Source: DAIOSQ01 sp036752465 (GTDB lineage: Bacteria > Pseudomonadota > Gammaproteobacteria > Legionellales > Legionellaceae). From it: a stretch of 19,319 bases of DNA. Under the pieces are notes generated by a model, which ran no database searches, was not told the origin of the DNA, and was given only the letters and a program-made list of their open reading frames with translations. Shown piece by piece: positions 7,912 to 16,200 of the stretch; within the stretch, counting starts at the first letter, position 1; each line of letters opens with the position of its first letter. The stretch is from the NCBI GenBank assembly GCA_036752465.1, contig DAIOSQ010000024.1:1-19319 (forward strand), read 5' to 3'. The position numbers and the translations under genes were made by a program.

Positions 7912-8490
7912 CTACCAACTAGCAATGCTACGGCAAGTTGCCCCTGTCATGCGTTTAAGGCTTAACGGAAAGCAATACAACGTAAATGGCTGGTTCACTG
8001 GCAAGCATTGCATTTGGTTCACATTTTCTAAAATGTAGAGACCCCTGGCTACGCAATACTCATCCAAAACTTTATGCTCAGCAGCCCTTCGCATTCCGGG
8101 CGCATCAACACCTATAATTGGCACCTCTTTCTCAATCAGATAGTCAAAAATATCGTAAGCAAAATACGGATGACCCGAAAAATATTCTTTGCGACCATAT
8201 TGTTTTTCTGCAAGCCAATTGGTTCTAAACAAAACACTTTGTCCTGTTTGAATCGCCATAGCCGGTCGTGGGAGATCCGCAAGACAAATTTCACGATCAC
8301 CCACCGCTGACACATCGATGACAACCCCTTGGGTAACGAAGGATTGCAGTGGCAAGCCTGCACTGTCCGCAATATCAATGTGGGTGCCCACATGACCTAA
8401 TTTAGCAATTTCAAGACTCATCACGTCTTGATTGGTGAGAATGTCGCTCAAATCTAAGCTTAAATCAACGATATTTGCTGATAGTTTCAT
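7912..8490 (-). CDS. Cyclase/kynurenine-formamidase family metal hydrolase
   Basis: Member of the cyclase (KynB-like) superfamily of metal-dependent amide/ester hydrolases; the substrate cannot be assigned. The metal-binding block reads HVGTHID (His33, His37, Asp39), and two further expected ligands are present as His139 (AAEHKVL) and Glu155 (LYILENV). The family signature is HxGTHxDxPxH; here the Pro and last His are Ala41 and Ser43, so the residue usually considered catalytic is missing. GVDAPG at 127-132 is typical of the family. Length 192 aa, slightly short. Last gene of a four-gene operon: its ATG overlaps the dgt stop as ATGA, implying translational coupling. No signal peptide, so probably cytoplasmic. 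Confidence 0.85.
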   Translation of the reverse strand: MKLSANIVDLSLDLSDILTNQDVMSLEIAKLGHVGTHIDIADSAGLPLQSFVTQGVVIDVSAVGDREICLADLPRPAMAIQTGQSVLFRTNWLAEKQYGRKEYFSGHPYFAYDIFDYLIEKEVPIIGVDAPGMRRAAEHKVLDEYCVARGLYILENVNQMQCLPVNQPFTLYCFPLSLKRMTGATCRSIASW

Positions 8491-9770
8491 GTGATCTGGT
8501 CCTTAATGGGTGCAGCACAGGGGAGGTGATTGACATTTGGAAAGTGCACGAGTTCTTGATTGCTCATGGCAGTCACTGTATCTAAAACCAAATGCATGCG
8601 TAAGCGCCACTCCTGACGATCATCGCATGGATCAGCCGCCTGTAGATACACCTCAAGCCACTCTTTAGACAATAATGACGCCAATTTATAGTCCAAAGTT
8701 AAGCCATTGGTGTGAATGATAGCATAATCGTCGTGATGCAATAATTGGATCACGGTGCTACGAGGCAGTTGCAAGAATCTACTGTAGGCATTAAGTACGG
8801 TCTGTATCATGTGATAACCCGCCAAATCGGCACGAATTTTATCGGCATGGCTGAAGACGAAACGAGAGATATATTGTTTCATTAAACTGATAAAGTCAAT
8901 ACAGCTATGATCAAGAAAAGAGTCTGCAATATTATCAAGCAAATAGCCATAGCAAGCGACATAATGTTGCGCGATTTCATCCAGCAACTGTGCTGCAAGT
9001 TGATGAAAATACAAGCGGTGAGCACCCTGTGAATGGTCTTGCGGCAACATTGCAAGCACATAATGGGCTAAGTTGCCTTGCGCATGTTGTCTCATCCAGT
9101 TAACAAAATGCGTGAAACTGATCCAATTATTGTCTATACAGTCTTCTAGATCACCCACAGTATGGGCAACATCATCGGCCAACTCCACGAGATATGAGGG
9201 CGCGGTCCGCACCGACAAAAAAGGTAGCCGCGCAGCAAGTGCAGCACGCTCGGTCGTAAAATAGCCGGCACCTCTATGTTGCGCGTTAGGCACGTGCGGA
9301 TATTTAAGATATGCGGCTAAAACATCAGACGGGATAATATCGTCTGTATCCCCAGCGAAAGGATATTTCATCAAAATTCTCATCCCTTGCGCATTGCCGT
9401 CAAAATAAAAAAAATCATCCATTGGCAGTGGATCATGCCTGCCAGTCGCTTGACGAGCTAAATACGCGCCATGGGTCTTACACCAATCGCGGATGCTTTG
9501 TTCACCTGTATGTCCAAAGGGCGGTATGCCAATATCGTGCACTAAGCCCGCGAGTTCAATACATTCAATATGCCCTGGGGTACTTTTAGCGGCCTTGATA
9601 GCCAATTGCTCACTGAAATGGGCTACCTCAAGAGAATGGGTCAAGCGGTTATGCGCCGAGGGCTGAGTATGCAATGGCAATGCTTGTGATTTATATTGTA
9701 AGGACCTGAAGGGAGCACTTTTTAATAGTTTCAAGCGCCATATTTTTGCTGAATTAATAGGCAACGTCAT
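8487..9770 (-). CDS. dgt: Deoxyguanosinetriphosphate triphosphohydrolase (dGTPase, HD domain)
   Basis: Hydrolyses dGTP (or several dNTPs) to the deoxynucleoside and triphosphate, controlling dNTP pools; some family members restrict phage. The HD metal site is complete: NRLTHS (His45), LVHDIG (His78-Asp79) and the distal Asp in YLVELADDVAH. The Dgt-specific blocks PPFGHTGE and FDGNAQGMRIL are present. The start is ATG 9770, because AAGGA lies 5 nt upstream. This gives 427 aa, close to the short Dgt subfamilies and below the 505 aa of E. coli Dgt. The start lies 17 nt inside the end of the transporter gene and the stop overlaps the cyclase start by 4 nt. Confidence 0.92.
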   Translation of the reverse strand: MTLPINSAKIWRLKLLKSAPFRSLQYKSQALPLHTQPSAHNRLTHSLEVAHFSEQLAIKAAKSTPGHIECIELAGLVHDIGIPPFGHTGEQSIRDWCKTHGAYLARQATGRHDPLPMDDFFYFDGNAQGMRILMKYPFAGDTDDIIPSDVLAAYLKYPHVPNAQHRGAGYFTTERAALAARLPFLSVRTAPSYLVELADDVAHTVGDLEDCIDNNWISFTHFVNWMRQHAQGNLAHYVLAMLPQDHSQGAHRLYFHQLAAQLLDEIAQHYVACYGYLLDNIADSFLDHSCIDFISLMKQYISRFVFSHADKIRADLAGYHMIQTVLNAYSRFLQLPRSTVIQLLHHDDYAIIHTNGLTLDYKLASLLSKEWLEVYLQAADPCDDRQEWRLRMHLVLDTVTAMSNQELVHFPNVNHLPCAAPIKDQIT

Positions 9771-10917
9771 GATTATCCTTAATTTTAGAGTGTAAAACAT
9801 ATACTGCTATCCATAACAACAAGGCTAAGCTTAACAACAGCATCAATGCCAGCAGGTAAGTTGTTAACCAATTCAATATCAATCCAAATAACAACGGTCC
9901 GATAGCAGACAGCAGATACCCCCTGCCCAACATCTTGGTGAACCATTGGCTGGCTTGGGTGACATCATGCGCCAACAACAAAGGCAACGACATACTGATG
10001 GGAAAAATTGCCCCTGTACTCACCCCCAACCCCAATATGATCAGCACAAATAAATTCACAGGCTGGAGGGTCAGCAAGAGCAAAGCCATCAGCAAAATCG
10101 CAATCAAGCCGTATAACAGCGCGATTTTTTGCGCAGAATTGGCCGCCAGCAGCGGCACAAGATAAGCCGCAGTGAGCTGTACCAAAAGCAAGCAAAAAGC
10201 AACCTGTTGACTCGTTATCGCATGAAACTCTGGTAAACTTTGATAGTAGCAACTTATCCAAGCCAATAATGTGTAATTAAGCAACGCTTGCAAACCAAAA
10301 ATCATCACCAAACAAGTCAGAACGGCTCGCTCTTGGCGATACACAAGGCGAGATTTGACTGGTAAGCACGACTGCAGGATAGTTCTTCGACCACAGCGAC
10401 TGGCGAAAACCCAGGCACAAAGCATCGCTCCCCCAGCCAAATACTGTTGGCTCGCAGACCAATCACTTAACCACAAACGACTGCCCAACACAGCCCCTGC
10501 GCCAATCCCTAGCGAATAAATTCCCATGCTTTGTACCACATGCTGTGGATGATATGATTTAACCAACCCTCCCACCAAACTCCCGGTTATGCCAATACCC
10601 ATGCTGCCAATTCCTGTCGCCAGCATAAGCTGTGCTTTGGATGCACCATAGGCCCTTAACAGATGACCCGCACTGATCATCAGTATACCAAGCAATATCA
10701 GCCATTCCCTAGTACAATAGCGCTGCCAAACTTGAGCGACAAAAGCAAACACCCCCATACAAAGTATGGGGATAGTGGTCAGCAAGCCGAACTCTATCGC
10801 ATTTAAGCGGTAATGGCAGCTTAACCAGCTGCCGAAGGGATATACGCTAGTAATCAATGGCCTGAGCACCAGCCCTAGCAGAAAAAAAGTCACATACAAT
10901 AAGGAACGGGGCAACAT
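9754..10917 (-). CDS. MFS transporter (CynX/NimT-like)
   Basis: A 387-aa inner-membrane protein with about twelve hydrophobic segments in two halves linked by a basic loop (SRCGRRT to VYRQER, about residues 172-195). The first helix ends with LRPLITS (Arg19-Pro20), the hallmark of CynX/NimT-type major facilitator transporters, which handle small anions or drug-like solutes. GAIFPISMSLPLLLA in the second half also fits. Direction and substrate are unknown. ATG 10917 follows the stop of the upstream gene after one base (TGA-G-ATG), and its end overlaps dgt, so it sits inside a co-translated operon. Confidence 0.87.
   Translation of the reverse strand: MLPRSLLYVTFFLLGLVLRPLITSVYPFGSWLSCHYRLNAIEFGLLTTIPILCMGVFAFVAQVWQRYCTREWLILLGILMISAGHLLRAYGASKAQLMLATGIGSMGIGITGSLVGGLVKSYHPQHVVQSMGIYSLGIGAGAVLGSRLWLSDWSASQQYLAGGAMLCAWVFASRCGRRTILQSCLPVKSRLVYRQERAVLTCLVMIFGLQALLNYTLLAWISCYYQSLPEFHAITSQQVAFCLLLVQLTAAYLVPLLAANSAQKIALLYGLIAILLMALLLLTLQPVNLFVLIILGLGVSTGAIFPISMSLPLLLAHDVTQASQWFTKMLGRGYLLSAIGPLLFGLILNWLTTYLLALMLLLSLALLLWIAVYVLHSKIKDNHDVAY
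9776..9780 (-). promoter_or_regulatory. Ribosome binding site of dgt inside the transporter gene
   Basis: Read on the minus strand, AAGGA stands 5 nt before ATG 9770. It selects this ATG over the in-frame ATG at 9800 and lies within the last codons of the MFS gene, so dgt translation is probably coupled to that of the transporter. Confidence 0.75.
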
Positions 10918-10918
10918 C

Positions 10919-11854
10919 TCATGCCACCTTAGTTAATCTTGTTGCACGCAAATACATTATATATTCAAAAAAACTCTGCGGCATATGCATTTGACAGGTA
11001 CTGACGAAGTTCTGCAAAACCGGCTTTATGGCGGACCTGTGTGCCGCTCCCCAAGCAGCCAACCAATCCGGATGATCCGCTATTAAACCAATCGTACATA
11101 ATTCATCAAGTCGTTGTAGGATGGGATTGTCTGTGTCGCTCAGCTGATAACAAGCTTGCCATAGCGCCTGTAACGCAAAATCGGTTTCAGCAGCATATTT
11201 GATTAAATAGCGCTCGATTGCTAGCACCATGGCTTCCTCACACAACAAGGCATACTGTTTATGCGTAGATAATTTAGCAAACCGTTCAGCACAAATCGCC
11301 ACTGGACTTATCATAAGGCGTAAATACGTTGGCTGAGCAAACCCTAGCGCTTCTGACACCCACCAATGGATGCGATCATGCGGAACGTAGCGTGGCTTTT
11401 TATAGCCATCGAAAAAAATATCTTTGGTATGGATTTGCTGACGACCTTGCAGCAGACAGTCTAAGATCGGTTGATTTTCTTTAATGTGAGCCAGTTGTTC
11501 CAGACACTGTCGTTGTTGCGGTGAGCGCTGTTGCTCCGGAACCGCCATTAATACAGATTTTTGAATATCTATAGCGGGTATTTTCACCGGACCGATTTCA
11601 GTTTCGCGTAGTTGTATCGATTGTAAGCTCAGTGTTTTATATAAACGACTCATCACGCAGTGTTTATTATTCATCACCACCCAGGCGTGTATCATCGCGT
11701 TACCTAGCAGACCTTGATAATGAATGCCTTTAACATAACGAAGTGTACAAGGCAGAGCAAACATCATTTCACTTTCAGATAACAATATATCCCAAGTATC
11801 GCCATCACTCATATATGACAAGTGAGTTAAGGCTCGAGGACCAAATAAAAACAT
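10919..11854 (-). CDS. Nucleotidyltransferase-like protein, degenerate active site
   Basis: A 311-aa protein, first gene of the operon. The N-terminus FGPRAL (4-9) followed by DTWDILLS (19-26) mirrors the hGSRAL...DWDhh start of uncharacterised nucleotidyltransferase-fold proteins. The GS is replaced by GP and the first Asp of the DxD pair is Thr20 (Asp19 is adjacent), so catalysis is doubtful. Further on, VPHDRIH (157-163), CEEAMVLAIER (205-215) and an all-helical C-terminus fit conserved blocks that I recall in that group. This assignment is from memory and uncertain. The start is well supported: AAGGA lies 7 nt before ATG 11854. The stop is one base before the MFS start. Confidence 0.8.
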   Translation of the reverse strand: MFLFGPRALTHLSYMSDGDTWDILLSESEMMFALPCTLRYVKGIHYQGLLGNAMIHAWVVMNNKHCVMSRLYKTLSLQSIQLRETEIGPVKIPAIDIQKSVLMAVPEQQRSPQQRQCLEQLAHIKENQPILDCLLQGRQQIHTKDIFFDGYKKPRYVPHDRIHWWVSEALGFAQPTYLRLMISPVAICAERFAKLSTHKQYALLCEEAMVLAIERYLIKYAAETDFALQALWQACYQLSDTDNPILQRLDELCTIGLIADHPDWLAAWGAAHRSAIKPVLQNFVSTCQMHMPQSFFEYIMYLRATRLTKVA

Positions 11855-11905
11855 AATATTTTCCTTAATATTGAGGTTGGTTAGATAAGATTCCTTTCAC
11901 TGCGA

Positions 11906-11934
11906 ATCATACTTAGATTTTAAATTGCCAGCAA
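11906..11934 (-). promoter_or_regulatory. Putative promoter of the four-gene minus-strand operon
   Basis: On the minus strand TTGCTG (11929-11934) and TATGAT (11906-11911) are 17 nt apart. The -10 matches consensus at 5 of 6 positions and the -35 at 3 of 6. The start point would be near 11899, leaving a 45-nt leader before the nucleotidyltransferase-like gene. It stands back to back with the ispB promoter. Confidence 0.45.
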
Positions 11935-11942
11935 GAGTGATC

Positions 11943-11971
11943 TTGACAAGAATTTCCCGGTTGCTTAGCAT
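11943..11971 (+). promoter_or_regulatory. Putative ispB promoter
   Basis: A perfect -35 TTGACA (11943-11948) is followed after exactly 17 nt by TAGCAT (11966-11971, 4 of 6 matches). Initiation near 11978 would leave a leader of about 22 nt containing the strong ribosome binding site. Confidence 0.55.
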
Positions 11972-11987
11972 GCTCCATAGTTCTTTG

Positions 11988-11994
11988 AAAGGAG
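11988..11994 (+). promoter_or_regulatory. Ribosome binding site that fixes the ispB GTG start
   Basis: AAAGGAG stands 5 nt before GTG 12000. An upstream in-frame ATG at 11925 lies ahead of the promoter and has no such site, so it is rejected as the start. Confidence 0.85.
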
Positions 11995-11999
11995 TTTTT

Positions 12000-12965
12000 G
12001 TGACTGTTGAACGTCTCAAAGCCCTCGTGCAAGATGATTTTGATGCAGTCAATGCACTCATCTTTGAAAAAATGCAATCTAATATCAGTCTTATTGATGA
12101 TTTGACCCGTCATATTGTTGGCAGTGGCGGTAAGCGTTTGCGTCCCTTGTTGGTGTTATTAGCAAGTCGTGCTTGTGGCTATCAAGATCAACAACACATC
12201 CAGTTGGCCACTTTGATCGAATTTTTTCATACCGCCACTTTATTGCATGATGATGTCATCGACGATTCGACGCTTAGAAGAGGTCACGAAACAGCAAATA
12301 CCATCTGGGGCAGCAAAGCCAGCATACTGGTAGGCGACCACTTATTGACCCAGTATATGCAACTGCTGATTGACATCGGCAGCATGCCTATCATGCAACT
12401 TTTAACCCAAATTGCCTACAAAATAGGCTGCGGTGAGATCAAACAACTGCTAAACCGCCACCATCTGATAAGCATGGAAGAGTATTATGATGTGATACAA
12501 TCCAAAACATCATTATTATTTGCTGCATCGGCGAGCGTGGGGGCAGTAATCAGCAACGCACCTAAGGAAATTGAACAAAGCCTGTACCAGTATGGAATTC
12601 ACTTAGGCAACGCTTTTCAATTAGTAGATGATGCGCTGGATTATTGCTCGGATGCCTCGGTCATAGGCAAAAATATTGGCGATGATTTGGCTGAGGGTAA
12701 ACTCACATTACCCCTGTTATACGTGCTCAAACATGGCACCTCGCAGCAACAGCAGCATATCACCACCAGCATTATGCAAGGCAACCTCAGCGATTTATCA
12801 AATATCCTCAACGCACTAGAGCAAACCAAAGCCATCGAATACACCTATGAAGTCGCTGCCAAAGAAATCGAACAAGCCATCAGCGCACTTGCAATCCTTG
12901 CGGATTCTGCGTATAAAAATGCGTTAATTGACCTGGCGCGTTATGCGACAGAACGAGATCATTAA
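12000..12965 (+). CDS. ispB: Octaprenyl (polyprenyl) diphosphate synthase
   Basis: Trans-prenyltransferase that elongates farnesyl diphosphate with isopentenyl diphosphate to make the quinone side chain; essential for respiratory quinones in most gammaproteobacteria. Present are GGKRLRP (43-49), the first Asp-rich motif HDDVIDD (Asp84, Asp85, Asp88), and the second QLVDDALDY (Asp210, Asp211, Asp214) followed by GKNIGDDLAEGK. GTG 12000 with its strong ribosome binding site gives 321 aa, matching E. coli IspB (323 aa). Chain length cannot be read safely from sequence. In many gammaproteobacteria rplU-rpmA lies divergently upstream; here a nucleotidyltransferase-like operon takes that place. tRNA-Pro follows after 17 nt and may be co-transcribed. 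Confidence 0.95.
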   Translation: MTVERLKALVQDDFDAVNALIFEKMQSNISLIDDLTRHIVGSGGKRLRPLLVLLASRACGYQDQQHIQLATLIEFFHTATLLHDDVIDDSTLRRGHETANTIWGSKASILVGDHLLTQYMQLLIDIGSMPIMQLLTQIAYKIGCGEIKQLLNRHHLISMEEYYDVIQSKTSLLFAASASVGAVISNAPKEIEQSLYQYGIHLGNAFQLVDDALDYCSDASVIGKNIGDDLAEGKLTLPLLYVLKHGTSQQQQHITTSIMQGNLSDLSNILNALEQTKAIEYTYEVAAKEIEQAISALAILADSAYKNALIDLARYATERDH

Positions 12966-12982
12966 CATGATGTACCCATGAA

Positions 12983-13059
12983 CGGAGTGTAGCTCAGCTT
13001 GGTAGAGCACTGCCTTCGGGAGGCAGGGGTCGCAGGTTCAATTCCTGTCACTCCGACCA
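12983..13059 (+). tRNA. tRNA-Pro (anticodon CGG)
   Basis: 77-nt cloverleaf. Acceptor stem CGGAGTG/CACTCCG with discriminator A and an encoded CCA. D stem GCTC/GAGC. Anticodon stem CTGCC/GGCAG with loop TTCGGGA, giving anticodon CGG for codon CCG. Variable loop GGGTC. T arm GCAGG-TTCAATT-CCTGT. It resembles proK. tRNA 3' ends are common integration sites, and the gene content downstream is accessory in character. Confidence 0.97.
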
Positions 13060-13107
13060 TATAAACAAAGTGTTGTAAGCATTATCAAGAAAACAAAATT
13101 CAATTAT

Positions 13108-13126
13108 AGGGTGCATGCAGGGTGCA
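13108..13126 (+). repeat. AGGGTGCA direct repeat downstream of tRNA-Pro
   Basis: AGGGTGCA occurs at 13108-13115 and 13119-13126, a period of 11 bases, about one helical turn, starting 49 nt after the tRNA. Two short repeats in phase look like paired protein-binding sites. The surrounding 13060-13266 holds no credible gene and no clear terminator hairpin. Confidence 0.5.
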
Positions 13127-13266
13127 AATGGAAATTAATGGCTGGCTTGTAGCGTTTAAAATAGATGATAAAACTAATTGAGGTAGTATCTTTTGGCCCT
13201 TTCCAAGTAGCCCTTACTGAGCTCCTTGATTTTCGAGAAAGTTTTGATTACGATTGAGGCCAGGCT

Positions 13267-16200
13267 CTAGCGTGGGAAATGGCAGAGTGTTACTTCGTCA
13301 CCCACTTCCAGTTCATCTGACGTTATAGCGGCTTCCTCTATTTTGGTATTGGTTGCTACATCTTTTTGCGTTAAGATGCAACTATGCATGCATAACAACG
13401 GCGTGATGTGCGATTGACTTTGATTCTGTTGTAAGAATAATGCCACCTCGTTTTGATAGCCGCCCCCCTGTTGAATTGCATACTCGAGTAACTCGGGTAG
13501 TTCAAAGAGATGTTGCATGACGATTCGATGTTCACCAAGGTAGGCAAATTGTAAGGCAAGAAAGTGGGCTGGCGTGACACGACGCATGTCCTCTACCGAT
13601 AATAATGCTTGAATCAATGTGATATATCCAAAGTTTGCGGCCCACCGGAGAGCATAATGATTCATGGCATTTAAATTCGAGCGAACGGCCGGAAGCGTCA
13701 TTAAGAATAACGCTTGATTAATCAATCCACAATCAATTGTGCGACGTAATAACCGATTTTCATATAAACCCGCATGTTCTCTTATCACATCACGCTCAAG
13801 TAAAAAATCAACAATTAACGTATGTCCCCTACTGATTGCCTCAGAAGTTAGTTTATTACAAAATCCTGGAGCAGAGTTAAAAGTCTGGGTCGCTAATTGA
13901 AATAAATAGCTCAATGATGTTAATTGTTGATGTGTCATTGCGAATGAAGCCAAATCAAAAACAAACCAGGGCGGTAATTCACCCGTCCAGGTTACAAATA
14001 AGTGATATAATCTCATGGTGTCATTTAACAAAATTGCATCATAAAAAGCGTTGCGATTGATGATTGGCGCATAGTAATTTGGATTATAAAAATAAATGGG
14101 GAAAATGCAGCTTGCCACAGGGGAGAGGATTGTGTTCTGTGTCATCATTGTTTGATTGGTTACACTTTCCATCAGGTGTGATGGCAATGCAATTAAGGGC
14201 TCGATTATGGCTGCTAACGCCGGTATTTTCCGCATGAACATCAATACATCATCCGAAACTTGCGCCTCTTTGATTTGCTGCATCTGAGAACCATTATTGG
14301 CGCTCAGAGCTTCAATCACATTAGGTAGCTGCAGCAATAGTTCACATGCATCAAGATAATTGCAGGCGGCTGCTTCGAAGAATAATTGATTGTCACCCAC
14401 GTGGGCTACCCGTTGAATGACATCAAGATTTAAAAGGGTAAAAACCGTTGCTGTCAATCCAAGTCTCATGGCCCGCAGCACGCACGCTAAGGTGGCAGTC
14501 GAAGCAATAGTTTCATGCTCTAATAGCAGTGAAATCAAAGCCTCTTGTTTTAATTCGAGAGAATCTGTGAGAATATCCAAAGCCAATTCAGGGCTTAGAT
14601 GCATGGCTGTCAGCTCGTGATTTAATATCAAAAACAAAGTGCGCGCCTGCTGTGTTTTCATCACGTCGAGGATAATCTGTTTCCAGTGCGTTGGGGTCAT
14701 CAGTGCATGAATGCAACCAAATCGCAGCAATTGGTAAATGACTGAATATCGATAGTCAGAAGCTTGGAAGACATCGTAGGCTCCGGCAGTCATCCATACT
14801 TTGAGTTGGTCTTGGTATTCAGTTTTTTTAAGGATTTTAAGCCAATTTAGTTTATTTTCGCGAACAGCTTGTAAAAAAAACTCGTAACTTATTTCTATTT
14901 CGGGCAATGCAGTAGCCAAAATCATGGACGAACACGCTTCAACAGATCCACTCACTGAATCACTTTCAATGCATTCACTCAGCATTGGGCTTGATGTGAT
15001 CTCGGCAATCGACTCTTCAGGCGCAGATGCGGTGACCTGCTGTTTTAAGTCACTCAATTGATCCGGATTTGTAATCCCGAGTTGTATAACAAGCGGATGC
15101 GCGCGATTTTTTTTAACGTATGTTGCACGTTTTTTCTGCGATAATTTATTGAGAAGGTAACTGACAATCACTTGATTTTGCGTTTCCAAACTTACATCTA
15201 ATGCATTTAAACCATCAGGCCGTGGAGCCAAAATGGATAATCCACCTGTTTCAACGCACCAACGAATCATTTCGAAATTTTGTGTTTCACAGGCTAAATG
15301 TAATAAAGAGGAGTCCCTGCTATCTAGTTTGGATAGTTTTATTCCTTGAATATGTGTGATGAGCCAGATAATTCGAGTTGTGCTATTTGCGCCAGAATAT
15401 ATCATCTTGGCCAGAAAATGCAGCCCGTCCTGATCTTTAGCGTTTAAATTTAAATCCGCAGCATATGTGCGTGTAAATTTTTTGATATTGGCTTCGTAGA
15501 CTTCCACCGCGCGCAAAGCAAGCGCTTCGTTACTGAGGTAACTGCGCCACTTGCCCGCTTTGAACTCGCCAATCATTTTTATACATTGGTTATAAAAATA
15601 CGTTTCCCATAAATGAAATAAAGGACTGCCCTCAAATAGATCATTTGCTTCAATTAGCTTCCGATTTAAACAAAAACCAATCAAAGTAGGAAAATTATTT
15701 ATGGTTGATAGGGTGGGACTTTCATGTGTTGCTTGTAGATAGTGTACAATATAAAACATGAAGTCCAAAATATGACTGTCGGTGACAACAGCCGAAAAAT
15801 CTTCATTACAAATGAACTCATCGATAGCGGTATTTCCACCCCGTTTTTTTTCAAAGACAAAATGAGGATATTTGCGAAATAAGTCGAAGCGAACAATTGT
15901 GTCATATCGTTTAAAAAAACATAAGGTCTGTAGTAGATTATAAGGTTCTCTGCGTATTGCAAATTTCATATTAAAATTCATGGTAGGATGATTAAGGCAC
16001 CACTCGAGTAATTGACCCGATTGCATCGCGGCCAGGATGGCTGTTTCATCATCAGCTAGATTGATATTTTTTTTATCATCTAGCCATTGTATAATATTCA
16101 ATTGATTTGTTTTGATGCTGAAGGCCAGTAAGCTCTGTTGAGCACTATCTTTCGTTAGTATTGAGAGGTGATGGTGTTCTACCAATCTTTCCAACAAGGA

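Noticed and set aside
11925..11999. Longer IspB starting at ATG 11925
   Set aside because: It would begin ahead of the TTGACA promoter and lacks a ribosome binding site; GTG 12000 has AAAGGAG at 5 nt and gives the standard length.
13060..13266. Remnant integrase gene after tRNA-Pro
   Set aside because: No frame gives a stretch resembling an integrase; stops are frequent on both strands.
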